In this document: one piece after another, positions 1-7,983 of the stretch
Numbering within the stretch: the first letter of the stretch is position 1
How the letters are laid out: every line of letters begins with the position of its first letter
Assembly: GCA_002506535.1 (NCBI GenBank)
Contig: DAXT01000009.1
Coordinates: 1-64,000 of the forward strand
DNA length: 64,000 nucleotides
Direction of reading: 5' to 3'
DNA from: Methanothrix harundinacea
Lineage (GTDB): Archaea > Halobacteriota > Methanosarcinia > Methanotrichales > Methanotrichaceae
Made by a program: the position numbers and the translations under genes
The notes under the pieces: model-generated
What the model saw: only the letters and a program-made list of their open reading frames with translations
The model's database searches: none
What the model was told of the DNA's origin: nothing

Positions 1-31
1 TAAAGTTTAGTTTTAGACTATAATTAGAGGC

Positions 32-373
32 ATGATGAAGTGGGGTTGGAATCCCAAAGCGATTCAAAACCTGTTCTATACGCGAGGAAGAATGTCTCGA
101 ATCCCAGCGATCTACAAACCTCTCGGAAAAATTGTGAAGCGTTTTCAAGATAGAAGCGTCGTGGGAATTGAGATGTTTGAGGATCTTAGTAAGGGTGATC
201 GTGTAGGTTATATAATTCAGGAAGGTTATTTAGAAGAAGATGGTTCATCAATTCAGATTAATGGTCAAAATGTAGACGAAGTGAATTCAGGGCAGCAGGT
301 AGGCATTAAAACAGAATACTTAGACAAATTGCGCGAAGGTATGGATGTTTATAAGGTGTTAAAAGAGGTATAG
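32..373 (+). CDS. Translation elongation factor-like small protein (EF-Tu domain 2-like barrel)
   Basis: A 113-residue protein. Residues about 35-110 (VVGIEMFEDLSKGDRVGYII, then QINGQNVDEVNSGQQVGIK) look like the second, beta-barrel domain of translation GTPases, also seen at the C-terminus of U32 peptidases. No GTPase domain is present, as is usual for the short archaeal elongation-factor-like family. Two ATGs lie at 32 and 35 just after AGAGG, so the start is uncertain by one codon. The gene is clearly AT-richer than its neighbours, which may mean foreign origin. Its biological role is unknown; the family call rests on motif recognition only. Confidence 0.6.
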   Translation: MMKWGWNPKAIQNLFYTRGRMSRIPAIYKPLGKIVKRFQDRSVVGIEMFEDLSKGDRVGYIIQEGYLEEDGSSIQINGQNVDEVNSGQQVGIKTEYLDKLREGMDVYKVLKEV

Positions 374-450
374 CATAAATATAAACAAGATTCTTCCCAA
401 AGCCACTAAACCTAAGATGAATAAAAATGATCCTGAAGGACGAAGATGAT

Positions 451-666
451 ATGACCTCAATCGCGTTCGAAAAGCAGTATGTAGTCAATGAAACGGGCGA
501 CCGAATAGGCGTCCTTCTCAGCCTGGAGGATTACAAAAAGCTTCTCGACGAGCTGGAGGAGCTTGAATCCCTTCGAGCCCGCGATGCCGCCAAGGACTCG
601 GGCGAAGAGGCGATCCCTTTCGAGGAGGCAATCGCCGAGATTGAACGTGAGAGAGATCATCTATAG
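451..666 (+). CDS. Phd/YefM/RelB-type antitoxin (orphan)
   Basis: A 71-residue acidic protein. An N-terminal beta part (YVVNETGDRIGVLLSLEDYK, about residues 9-28) is followed by a charged helix rich in Glu and Arg. This is the layout of Phd/YefM and RelB antitoxins, which bind DNA with the N-terminal part and wrap the toxin with the C-terminal tail. The ATG at 451 is preferred because GAAGGA lies upstream; an in-frame ATG at 427 would add eight residues. The cognate toxin normally follows directly, but only a short RelE-like stub is present, so the antitoxin appears orphaned. Confidence 0.6.
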   Translation: MTSIAFEKQYVVNETGDRIGVLLSLEDYKKLLDELEELESLRARDAAKDSGEEAIPFEEAIAEIERERDHL

Positions 667-715
667 CATTCTCGTTCTTCCATCCAGCTGCTTTCAGCCC
701 TTTAAGGGTTTGGCG
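647..715 (+). pseudogene. Possible remnant of a RelE-type toxin N-terminus
   Basis: A GTG at 647 overlaps the antitoxin's 3' end in another frame and would encode REIIYSILVLPSS, similar to the first beta strand of RelE/ParE toxins. After about 20 codons the resemblance is lost and no RelE core can be followed before hicB. The overlap with the antitoxin is where a toxin gene is expected. This is inference from a short match; it may be chance. Confidence 0.28.
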
Positions 716-839
716 CCGCCGGCGCGGACCTCGCTGCTCGCTCTCCCCCCTCGAGAAAAATTGGGCGCCGATCTTCATCAGGGCGAGTTCCCTGAACCTG
801 CAAGAAAGCTTTTTCAACTTCGCAAGCCAACCCTAACCC

Positions 840-1049
840 ATGAAGCTCAAGGTGACCCTCGAAGAAACCGAGGAAGGGGGGTACATCGTCAGCTGTCCGG
901 CACTGCCGGGCTGCCATTCTCAAGGAGATACCGCCGAGGAGGCTCTGGAGAATATCAAAGAGGCGATAGAGGGCTGCCTTGAATCACTGTCAGAGGAGAG
1001 GATGGGAACTCTGACCACCCAGGGAAAGATCGTTGAAGTGACAGTCTGA
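840..1049 (+). CDS. hicB: HicB-family antitoxin
   Basis: A 69-residue protein with the HicB pattern: an N-terminal beta strand (KLKVTLEETEEGGYIVSCPA), the L/VPGCHSQGDTAEEALENIKEAI core, and a C-terminal strand. HicB neutralises the HicA mRNA interferase. The gene stops 4 nt before hicA, so the two are cotranscribed. The short form lacks the C-terminal helix-turn-helix or ribbon-helix-helix DNA-binding domain of long HicB proteins, so autoregulation may be weak or indirect. Confidence 0.85.
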   Translation: MKLKVTLEETEEGGYIVSCPALPGCHSQGDTAEEALENIKEAIEGCLESLSEERMGTLTTQGKIVEVTV

Positions 1050-1053
1050 TCCC

Positions 1054-1278
1054 ATGTCCAAGAAGCTGCCCGTGGTCTCGGGGCACATGGCGGTTAAGGC
1101 CTTTGTCAAAGCTGGATGGCGATTAGATAGGACATCTGGGAGTCATGCCATACTCAGAAAAGAGGGCTCGACGGTGACCCTATCCGTACCGCTCCATAAT
1201 GAACTCAGAAAGGGTTTGTTAAGGGCGTTGATAAAAGATGCTGGTATGGACGTGGGTGAGTTCACCAGCTATTTATAA
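1054..1278 (+). CDS. hicA: HicA-family toxin (mRNA interferase)
   Basis: A 74-residue basic double-stranded-RNA-binding-like protein. The family pattern is visible: MAVKAFVKAGWRLDRTSGSH followed by AILRKEG and then VPLHNELRKGLLRALIKDAG. The catalytic His of HicA corresponds to the His of GSHAIL (residue 31). The family cleaves mRNA and is held inactive by HicB, encoded just upstream. Length and key residues look intact, so this second toxin-antitoxin pair is probably functional. Confidence 0.88.
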   Translation: MSKKLPVVSGHMAVKAFVKAGWRLDRTSGSHAILRKEGSTVTLSVPLHNELRKGLLRALIKDAGMDVGEFTSYL

Positions 1279-1588
1279 AAATTTAAAATATATATATATA
1301 TATATATAACTGGTTTTGTATAATCCAACTGAATGGGGAAGAATACGACTGAATTTTAAGCCTCGCTTAATCTCCTCCAACCCCCGGCGCCCTCCTCATC
1401 TCTGCCAGCCGCCATAATCATCCGTTGGCGCCTGACCACTGTTATGGTCCTTCGAGCACGAGAGCTGGGATAGGACGGCCCGGATATATGATAAGAGGCA
1501 TTATAGGAGAGAGATACGGGGATGAGAGCGACGGGGATGAGAGCGAGAGAGACGGGGACTTGAGCGATCGGGGTGTGAGATATGGAGG
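1279..1588. other. Intergenic stretch with simple repeats, no gene seen
   Basis: No credible coding region. The left part holds an alternating AT tract at about 1288-1308. The right part (about 1513-1560) has imperfect purine-rich repeats of the form gacggggatgagagc. The tract is AT-rich enough to contain a promoter for the methyltransferase, but no box can be placed with confidence. Confidence 0.6.
1288..1308. repeat. (AT)n dinucleotide tract
   Basis: About ten AT dinucleotides in a row directly after the hicA stop region. It could slip during replication and is very easily melted. It may serve as an AT-rich promoter or transcript end, but nothing in the sequence proves either. Confidence 0.8.
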
Positions 1589-2455
1589 GTGAGAGAGACG
1601 GGAAATAGAGAGAAGAAGCCTGGCGGAGCGGGGCTGAGAGATCCGCCCTCCTCTGGTGAGCCCCCTTCCATCGACCCCGGAGAGGGGCTGGACCGGATAT
1701 CGTGCCGCTTCTCCCTCATCGGAGATGTGGCGGTCGTCTCGATCCCCCCTTCCTTTGAAGGAGATAAGAACGCGGTTGGCGAGGCGATAATCTCCCGCCA
1801 CAAGAACGTCAGAACCGTCCTCAACAAGATATCAAAGCTGGAGGGCGATAGGAGGGTCGCATCCTTCGAGCTCCTCGCCGGGTCCGGGACGGCGACATGC
1901 CACCGGGAGCACGGCTTCTCTTACCGCCTCGACGTCGCCCGGGTCTTCTATAACCCCCGCCTCGGATCCGAGAGGATGAGGGTCGCTTCGCGGGCGTCGC
2001 CGGGGGAGAGGGCGTTCGTCCCCTTCGCCGGGGTCGGCCCCTTCGCCGTCCCGCTGGCCGCCGCCGGGGCGAGGGTCCTGGCCATCGAGGTCGATCCGGA
2101 GGCGTGCCGGTGGATGGCGGAGAACGTTGGTATGAACGGGGTCGCAGGGATGGTCGACGTGGTGAACGGCGACGCCTTCGCCCTCTGCCGGGCCATGGGG
2201 GAGAAGGGCGGAGCGGCCAGGTTCGACCGGGCCGTCGTCCCCACCCCCTACGGGAGGGACGAGATCCTCGACACCGTAATCCCCCTGGTGAGGCCGGGGG
2301 GCGCGATTCACTTTTACACCTTCAAGAAACGAAGCGAGATCGAGGGGCTGATCCGGGAGTTCGGGGGGCTGGGCCTGGCGGTCGAGCTCCACCGCCGGTG
2401 CGGCAACGTCGCACCGGGGGTCAGCCGGTGGGCCTTCGACATGGTGAAGCTCTGA
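1589..2455 (+). CDS. Trm5/TYW2-like class I SAM-dependent methyltransferase
   Basis: A 288-residue protein, GTG start. It resembles the Trm5/TYW2 tRNA position-37 modification family: an N-terminal strand pair (FSLIGDVAVVSIPPSFEGDK), then the adapter region, then a Rossmann SAM domain with FVPFAGVGPFAVPLA and ARVLAIEVDPEACRWMAENV, and a C-terminal HFYTFKKRSEIEGL. In Trm5 the catalytic loop usually reads NLP; here it reads VVPTPYG, so the reaction may differ (an acp-transferring TYW2-like or other role). The first 30 residues are low complexity, so the true start could be further in. Substrate is inferred as tRNA, not shown. Confidence 0.7.
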   Translation: MRETGNREKKPGGAGLRDPPSSGEPPSIDPGEGLDRISCRFSLIGDVAVVSIPPSFEGDKNAVGEAIISRHKNVRTVLNKISKLEGDRRVASFELLAGSGTATCHREHGFSYRLDVARVFYNPRLGSERMRVASRASPGERAFVPFAGVGPFAVPLAAAGARVLAIEVDPEACRWMAENVGMNGVAGMVDVVNGDAFALCRAMGEKGGAARFDRAVVPTPYGRDEILDTVIPLVRPGGAIHFYTFKKRSEIEGLIREFGGLGLAVELHRRCGNVAPGVSRWAFDMVKL

Positions 2456-2531
2456 GGGGCGCTGCTAATTGAAGGTTGCTCTTTTCCGAGAAGGCGAGCC
2501 ATCCCTACCCCACCATCCTTGTCCCGAAAGA

Positions 2532-2736
2532 ATGAAGAGGCGTAGTTCTATCGACGAGTTTCTGGCCCTCGCCCTGGAGGATGCGATGAAAGGGATCGAA
2601 AAGGATGACGGCGGCCCCTTCGGGGCGGTCGTCGTACGGGAACGGCGCCGTCATTTCGAGGGCTCATAACGAGGTCCTGAGGCGGAACGACCCCCCCCGC
2701 CCCCTCGCCTCGCCCCCTCCGGAAATCCTGATATAA
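2532..2736 (+). pseudogene. Broken nucleoside (guanine/cytidine-type) deaminase
   Basis: From ATG 2532 one reads EFLALALEDAMKGI then DDGGPFGAVVV, the N-terminus of CMP/dCMP-type nucleoside deaminases. The frame then fails: it continues as an unrelated tail to a stop at 2669, while the other frame from 2641 reads NGAVISRAHNEVLRRNDPP, the expected continuation. One base too many near 2630-2640 explains this. The zinc-binding HAE and PCxxC parts are absent because the sequence ends in C-rich DNA and stops at 2736. It is therefore frameshifted and 3'-truncated. Confidence 0.7.
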
Positions 2737-2758
2737 AGAGTCGGCAAAAAAGCCGATC

Positions 2759-3565
2759 ATGGCCGACCCCTACGTTCACGGCTACCACCCGAGGGAGAGC
2801 ACCCGCCTCCAGGACCAGGCGGCGACCCTCGTCGACCTCCTCCACTCCGACACCTCCTACCCGCCGGGATCTCTCGTCCTGGAGGCCGGATGCGGCGTCG
2901 GGGCCCAGACCCTCCCCCTCGCCAAAAACAGCCCCGGTGCGACGATCGTCTCCCTAGACATCTCCCGGTCCTCCGCCGCCGAGGCAGAGCGGCAGGTGGC
3001 GGCCGCGGGCCTTTCAAACGTCCGGGTCCTCCAGGGGGAGATCTTTCGCCTCCCCTTCCGGAAGGGTACCTTTGACCATCTATTCGTCTGCTTCGTCCTG
3101 GAGCATCTGCCCCGGCCCGTCGAGGCGCTCTCGATTCTCAAAGAATACATCAAACCGGGCGGGAGCATTACGGCGATCGAGGGCGACCACGGCTCTGCTT
3201 ACTTCTATCCCGACAGTCTCGCGGCGCGGCGGGCGATCGGCTGCCAGGTGACCCTCCAGGAGCGGGCCGGGGGAAACGCCATGATCGGCCGGCAGCTTTA
3301 CCCCCTCCTCGTCCGGGCGGGGTTCGCCGAGGTCTCCGTCTTGCCCCGCATGGTCTACGCCGACGGGTCCAGGCCCGAGATGGCCGATGGCTTCACCAGG
3401 AGGACCTTCACCGCCATGATCGAGGGGGTCCGGGAGGCGGCGGTGGCCGCCGGCCTGATGGAGGAGCGGGAGTTCGACGAGGGGGTCTGTGACCTTCGCC
3501 GGACGGCGGAGGAGGACGGGGTCTTCTGCTACACCTTCTTCAAAGCCACGGGAAAGAGGAGATGA
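2759..3565 (+). CDS. Class I SAM-dependent methyltransferase (UbiE/Coq5-like)
   Basis: A 268-residue methyltransferase. Motif I is LEAGCGVGAQTLPLA (about residues 42-56), the acidic ribose-binding end is VSLDISRSS, motif II region is FDHLFVCFVLEHLPRP, and motif III is IKPGGSITAIEGDHG. The C-terminal third probably holds the substrate pocket. This set marks UbiE-like small-molecule methyltransferases, whose substrates cannot be read from sequence. It follows the broken deaminase by about 20 nt and may share its transcript with nothing else. Confidence 0.75.
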   Translation: MADPYVHGYHPRESTRLQDQAATLVDLLHSDTSYPPGSLVLEAGCGVGAQTLPLAKNSPGATIVSLDISRSSAAEAERQVAAAGLSNVRVLQGEIFRLPFRKGTFDHLFVCFVLEHLPRPVEALSILKEYIKPGGSITAIEGDHGSAYFYPDSLAARRAIGCQVTLQERAGGNAMIGRQLYPLLVRAGFAEVSVLPRMVYADGSRPEMADGFTRRTFTAMIEGVREAAVAAGLMEEREFDEGVCDLRRTAEEDGVFCYTFFKATGKRR

Positions 3566-3656
3566 AGAAGGAAGAGAGAATATGAAGAGGGAAGATGGGC
3601 TAAGGGTCAGGGCCGAAGGGTCCAGGCCGACTGTTGGGGCCGGAGGTTTGGGTCAT

Positions 3657-4349
3657 ATGAGCCGCCGGGTCGAAAAGGTAAATATCCAGCAGGCCCACCT
3701 CCCCCTCATGCTCTTAAACTCTCGCCTCATCCTCGCCCTCGACGTCCTGTCGAGAGATAGGGCCCTCTACCTCGCATCCACTCTGAAGGATAGGGTCGAC
3801 TACGTCAAGGTCGGCTACCCCCTCATCCTGGCGGCGGGGCTCGACATCGTCGGGGAGATCTCCAGGATCGCACCGGTGATCGCAGACCTGAAGATCGCTG
3901 ACATTCCCAGCACCAACACCCTAATCTGCGAGCAGGTCCTGGAGGCCGGAGCCGCCGGGATCATCGCCCACGCCTTCGTCGGACGTGACAGCCTCTCCGC
4001 CTGCGTCGACGTCGCCCGGGAGGGCGGAGCCCTCGTCTTCGCCGTAACGGAGATGAGCCACCCCGGGGCGGAGGATCTGATGGCACCGGCCGCCGAGAGG
4101 CTCGCGCGGATGGCGGCGGACTGCGGCGTCGACGGGGTCGTCGCCCCCGCCACGAGGCCCGAGAGGATAAGGCTCGTAAGGTCGATCGTCGGGGACCGGG
4201 CGATCATATCCCCGGGGGTGGGGGTCCAGGGGGGATCGCCTTCTGCGGCCCTGAAGGCCGGGGCCGACAGCCTCATCGTCGGAAGGAGTATCACCGACTC
4301 GCCGAACCCCATGGCCTCGGCGGACGCCATCCTGAAGGAGATCCGCTGA
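3657..4349 (+). CDS. pyrF: Orotidine 5'-phosphate decarboxylase
   Basis: Decarboxylates OMP to UMP, the last step of de novo pyrimidine synthesis, in the cytosol. A TIM barrel: LILALDV (first strand), VDYVKVGYPLIL, the catalytic signature ADLKIADIPSTN (the D-x-K-x-x-D triad), then ISPGVGVQGG and ADSLIVGRSI for phosphate binding. ATG 3657 has GGAGGT at 3642-3647, nine nt upstream, giving 230 residues. ATG 3708, right before the first strand, would give 213 residues, also normal for the family. A T-rich stretch after the stop may end transcription. Confidence 0.92.
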   Translation: MSRRVEKVNIQQAHLPLMLLNSRLILALDVLSRDRALYLASTLKDRVDYVKVGYPLILAAGLDIVGEISRIAPVIADLKIADIPSTNTLICEQVLEAGAAGIIAHAFVGRDSLSACVDVAREGGALVFAVTEMSHPGAEDLMAPAAERLARMAADCGVDGVVAPATRPERIRLVRSIVGDRAIISPGVGVQGGSPSAALKAGADSLIVGRSITDSPNPMASADAILKEIR

Positions 4350-4399
4350 CCCCAGAATCATAAAAACTTTTTTATCATCCGCGGTCGGATATATCGTCC

Positions 4400-4690
4400 A
4401 TGATAGTAGCAGAGCTTTCCATGATACCCATGGGGACGGGGACGAGCGCAAGCAGGTACGTCCGGGCCGTCCACCAGGTCCTGAAGGAGTCGGGGCTTCT
4501 CTTCATCCCCGGCCCCATGTCCACATCCATCGAGGCAGGTTCGATGGGAGAGATCTTCGAGGTGGTGGAGAAGGCCGACGCCGTCCTGGCAGAGATGGGG
4601 GCGGGAAGGATCGTCACCACCATCAAGATCGACCACCGGCTCGACAAGGAGATATCCATCGAGACGAAGATGAAAGCGATCAAAGAATAA
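4400..4690 (+). CDS. MTH1187-family thiamine-binding protein
   Basis: A 96-residue ferredoxin-fold protein of the MTH1187/YkoF-like family (old DUF77). Recognisable parts are MIVAELSMIPMGTGTSASRYV, TSIEAGSMGEIFEVVEKADA and RIVTTIKIDHRLDK. Family members bind thiamine or related pyrimidines as tetramers; a transport or homeostasis role is assumed rather than proven. The start sits about 20 nt after an AT-rich block (4361-4378) that may be both the pyrF terminator and this gene's promoter. Confidence 0.85.
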   Translation: MIVAELSMIPMGTGTSASRYVRAVHQVLKESGLLFIPGPMSTSIEAGSMGEIFEVVEKADAVLAEMGAGRIVTTIKIDHRLDKEISIETKMKAIKE

Positions 4691-4762
4691 AGGCCGGAGG
4701 AGATTAAGAAAAGTCAGTTCAGATATTTTGCCGGGCTGTTGAGGTTTTAAGGGCCGACCGCC

Positions 4763-5986
4763 TCACTGGACCGCGCCCTTCACCTCGTCGACGATCTTGC
4801 CGAGGAAGCCCTTCTCCTTCTTCTCTGCTGGCTTCTCCTTCTTCTTCTCCTCCTCGGCGGACCTCTTCATCTTCTCGCCCTCCCCGAACTCGGCGGCGAG
4901 CTCCTCCAACAGGTCCCTCTGCCTCCCGGTGAGGTTTGAGGGGGTCCTGACGCTCACCCGGACGTGCATATCCCCGGTACCCCCGAATCCGTGGAGGCGG
5001 GGGATCCCCTTCCCCTTCAGCCGGAAGACCGAGCCGGTCTGGGTCCCGGCGGGGACCTTTATCTTCGCCCTCTTCCCGTCGAGGGTCGGGACCTCCAGGT
5101 CCGTTCCCAGGGCCGCCTGGGTGATGGAGAGCGGCGCCTCGAAGAGGAGGTCGTCCTCGTCCCTCCTGAAGAGGGGGTGGGTCCGGACGTTGACGAAGAC
5201 GTATAGATCTCCGGGCTCGCCGCCGGGGTCGGGAGACGCCTCCCCCTGCCCCCCGAGCCGGAGGTGCTGGCCAGAGTCGACCCCCGCAGGGACCTTGACG
5301 TTGATCGTCCTCGTCTTTCGCACGCGCCCCGACCCCCGGCACTCGGCGCAGGGGTCGGAGACGATCTGGCCGCGGCCGCCGCATTTGGGGCAGGTGGAGG
5401 AGGTCATCATCTGGCCGAAGGGGGTCTTCTGGACCCGGGTCACCTGGCCGGCGCCCCGGCACTGATCGCAGGTCACAGGCGAGGTTCCCGGCTTCGCCCC
5501 CGTCCCGCTGCAAGGAGGGCAGGTCTCCATCCTCGGGACCTCGATGGTGGTCTCAAGGCCGGCGGCCACCTCCTCCAGGGTCATATCCAGGTCGTAGCGG
5601 AGGTCGCGACCCCGTCCAGGCCCCCGGCGGCCACCCCTGCCAGCGCCGCCGAAGAATATGTCGAAGATGGACCCGCCGCCGCCTCCGGCGAAGCCGAAGC
5701 CCCGGAGGAGGTCCTCGAAGTCGACGCCCCTGAAGAGGTCCTCCTGGGAGTAGCGGCCGTCTATCCCGGCGTGGCCGAACTGGTCGTACTGCTTCCTCTT
5801 GTCGGAGTCGGAGAGGACGGCGTAGGCCTCGGAGATCTCCTTGAACCTCTCCTCGGCGTCGGGCTCCTGGGACTGATCGGGATGGTACTTGAGGGCGAGC
5901 TTCCGGTAAGCGCTTTTGATCTCTTTTGGGTCGGATTCCTTTCCGACCCCGAGAACCTCGTAGTAGTCTCTCTTGCTCCCTGCCAC
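4763..5986 (-). CDS. dnaJ: Chaperone protein DnaJ (HSP40)
   Basis: A 407-residue full-length type I DnaJ. It stimulates DnaK ATPase and delivers unfolded clients. The J domain covers residues 1-75 with the HPD triad in KYHPDQS. A Gly/Phe-rich linker with FGFAGGGGG follows. Four zinc repeats CxxCxGxG are visible (CPPCSGTG, CDQCRGAG, CPKCGGRG, CAECRGSG). Two C-terminal beta domains follow and a Lys/Glu-rich tail ends the protein. It is the last gene of the grpE-dnaK-dnaJ series, 106 nt after dnaK. Confidence 0.96.
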   Translation of the reverse strand: MAGSKRDYYEVLGVGKESDPKEIKSAYRKLALKYHPDQSQEPDAEERFKEISEAYAVLSDSDKRKQYDQFGHAGIDGRYSQEDLFRGVDFEDLLRGFGFAGGGGGSIFDIFFGGAGRGGRRGPGRGRDLRYDLDMTLEEVAAGLETTIEVPRMETCPPCSGTGAKPGTSPVTCDQCRGAGQVTRVQKTPFGQMMTSSTCPKCGGRGQIVSDPCAECRGSGRVRKTRTINVKVPAGVDSGQHLRLGGQGEASPDPGGEPGDLYVFVNVRTHPLFRRDEDDLLFEAPLSITQAALGTDLEVPTLDGKRAKIKVPAGTQTGSVFRLKGKGIPRLHGFGGTGDMHVRVSVRTPSNLTGRQRDLLEELAAEFGEGEKMKRSAEEEKKKEKPAEKKEKGFLGKIVDEVKGAVQ

Positions 5987-6092
5987 CGCCTATCCTCTCC
6001 GCATCTTCAAAGATCGCATCCCGCCTTCCGTAGACCTCTCTTCACCGACACTGCTTCCTCGACCGGCCCCAGACGACGGTCCTTCACCGACT

Positions 6093-7949
6093 TCATTTCT
6101 TCTCGTTGACGACCTCGAAGTCGGCGTCGATCGTCTCGCCGGAGCCTGAACCCTGCGAGCTCTGCTGCTGTTTCTCCTGTTCTCGCTGCTGCTGCTCGGC
6201 CGCCCTCTGGTACATCGCCGTCGACAGCTCGTAGATGGCGTTCTGGAGGGCCTCAGCCTTCTCTTTTATCCTGGCGATATCCCCGCCGGCGAGGGCCTCC
6301 TTCGCCTCAACGATCGCCTTCTCGATCTTCTCCCTCTGGTCGGCTGTGGCGACCTCCCCCGCCTCCTTGAGGGTCTTCTCGGCGGTGTAGACGAGGGTCT
6401 CGGCCTGGTTCTTCGCCTCGATCTCCTCCTTCCTCAAAGTGTCCTCATAGGCGTGCTCCTCGGCCTCCCTCACCTTCCGTTCGATCTCGTTCTGGGAGAG
6501 CTTGTGGGGAGCGGATATGGTGATAGCCTGCTCTTTGCCGGTGGCCAGGTCCTTGGCAGAGACGTTGAGAATGCCGTTGGCGTCGATGTCGAAGGCGACC
6601 TCTATCTGGGGTATCCCCCTCGGCGCCGGGGGCATCCCCGCTAGGTTGAACCTTCCAAGGGATGTGTTGTCCCTGGCCATGGGCCTCTCCCCCTGGAGGA
6701 TGTGGATCTCGACGGTCGTCTGGTTGTCGGCGGCCGTCGTGAATATCTGGCTCTTCCTGGTGGGGATGGTGGTGTTCCTCTCGATCAGCTTCGTCGCGAC
6801 CCCGCCGAGGGTCTCGATCCCCAGGGAGAGAGGGGTCACGTCCAGGAGGAGGATGTCCTTAACCTCGCCTCCCAGGACCCCGCCCTGGACCGCAGCGCCG
6901 ATGGCGACGCACTCCATGGGGTCGACGCCCCCTTCCGCCTCTTTGCCCATGAAGTCCTGGACGAACTTCCTTACGGCTGGCATCCGAGTGGGGCCGCCGA
7001 CGAGGACGATCTTCTCGATCTTGGTCTTGTCGAGCTTGGCGTCCCGGATCGCCTGGGTCATGGGGCCGCGGCACCGCTCCAGGACGTCCTTTACCAGCTC
7101 GTCAAGCTTCGCCCGGGTTATGGTCATCTCAAGGTGCTTGGGCCCCGTCTGGTCTGCGGTGATGTAGGGGAGGTTGATCGTCGTCTGGAGGACCGATGAG
7201 AGCTCGATCTTCGCGATCTCCACAGCCTCCCTCAGCCTCTGCGTCGCCATCCTGTCGGCCTTGAGGTCGACCCCCGAATCCTGCCGGAACTTCTCGACGA
7301 CGTAGTTCGTCAGGATCTCGTCCATATCCCGGCCCCCGAGCTGGGTGTCTCCGCTCGTCGACTTCACCTCGAAGACCCCCTCCCCCGCCTCCATGATGGT
7401 GACGTCGAGGGTCCCCCCGCCGAAGTCGAAGACCATCAGGGTCGCCTCCCCCTCCTTGTCCATCCCGTAGGCGAGGGCGGCGGCCGTCGGCTCGTTGATG
7501 ATCCGGACCACCTCGAGGCCGGCGATCGTCCCGGCGTCTTTGGTCGCCTGCCTCTGGTTGTCGTTGAAGTAGGCGGGGACGGTGATCACCGCCTTCTCCA
7601 CCTTCTCCCCCAGGAACGCCTCGGCGTCGTCCTTGATCTTCCGGAGGATGTAGGAGGATATGTCCTGGGGGGTGTAGGACTTCCCGTAGACCTCCACCCT
7701 GTAATCCTGGCCCATCTTTCTCTTGATCCCGGTTATCGTCCCGTCGGGGTTCGTCGCCGCCTGTCTTCTGGCCGGCTCTCCCACCAGCCTCTGGCCGTCT
7801 CTGGTGAAGGCGACGTATGATGGGAAGGCCTTTCCTCCGGCGACGATGCTCGTACCCTCAGCGCTGGGGATCATGGTCGGCTTTCCGCCGATGAGGACGG
7901 CGGCGGCTGAGTTGCTCGTTCCCAGGTCTATGCCTATGATCTTGGACAC
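6093..7949 (-). CDS. dnaK: Chaperone protein DnaK (HSP70)
   Basis: A 618-residue HSP70. The nucleotide-binding domain begins IIGIDLGTSNSAAAV, contains VPAYFNDNQRQATKDAG and the phosphate loop DFGGGTLDVTI, and VLVGGPTRMPAV near residue 330. The linker DILLLDVTPLSLGIE leads into the beta-sandwich substrate domain and the helical lid. The Gln/Ser/Gly-rich C-terminal tail resembles bacterial DnaK. ATP-driven binding and release of clients depends on DnaJ and GrpE, encoded on both sides. HSP70 in archaea is thought to have been acquired from bacteria. Confidence 0.97.
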   Translation of the reverse strand: MSKIIGIDLGTSNSAAAVLIGGKPTMIPSAEGTSIVAGGKAFPSYVAFTRDGQRLVGEPARRQAATNPDGTITGIKRKMGQDYRVEVYGKSYTPQDISSYILRKIKDDAEAFLGEKVEKAVITVPAYFNDNQRQATKDAGTIAGLEVVRIINEPTAAALAYGMDKEGEATLMVFDFGGGTLDVTIMEAGEGVFEVKSTSGDTQLGGRDMDEILTNYVVEKFRQDSGVDLKADRMATQRLREAVEIAKIELSSVLQTTINLPYITADQTGPKHLEMTITRAKLDELVKDVLERCRGPMTQAIRDAKLDKTKIEKIVLVGGPTRMPAVRKFVQDFMGKEAEGGVDPMECVAIGAAVQGGVLGGEVKDILLLDVTPLSLGIETLGGVATKLIERNTTIPTRKSQIFTTAADNQTTVEIHILQGERPMARDNTSLGRFNLAGMPPAPRGIPQIEVAFDIDANGILNVSAKDLATGKEQAITISAPHKLSQNEIERKVREAEEHAYEDTLRKEEIEAKNQAETLVYTAEKTLKEAGEVATADQREKIEKAIVEAKEALAGGDIARIKEKAEALQNAIYELSTAMYQRAAEQQQREQEKQQQSSQGSGSGETIDADFEVVNEKK

Positions 7950-7983
7950 GTTATCACCTTCTCAAAATCGAACTATTGAATAT

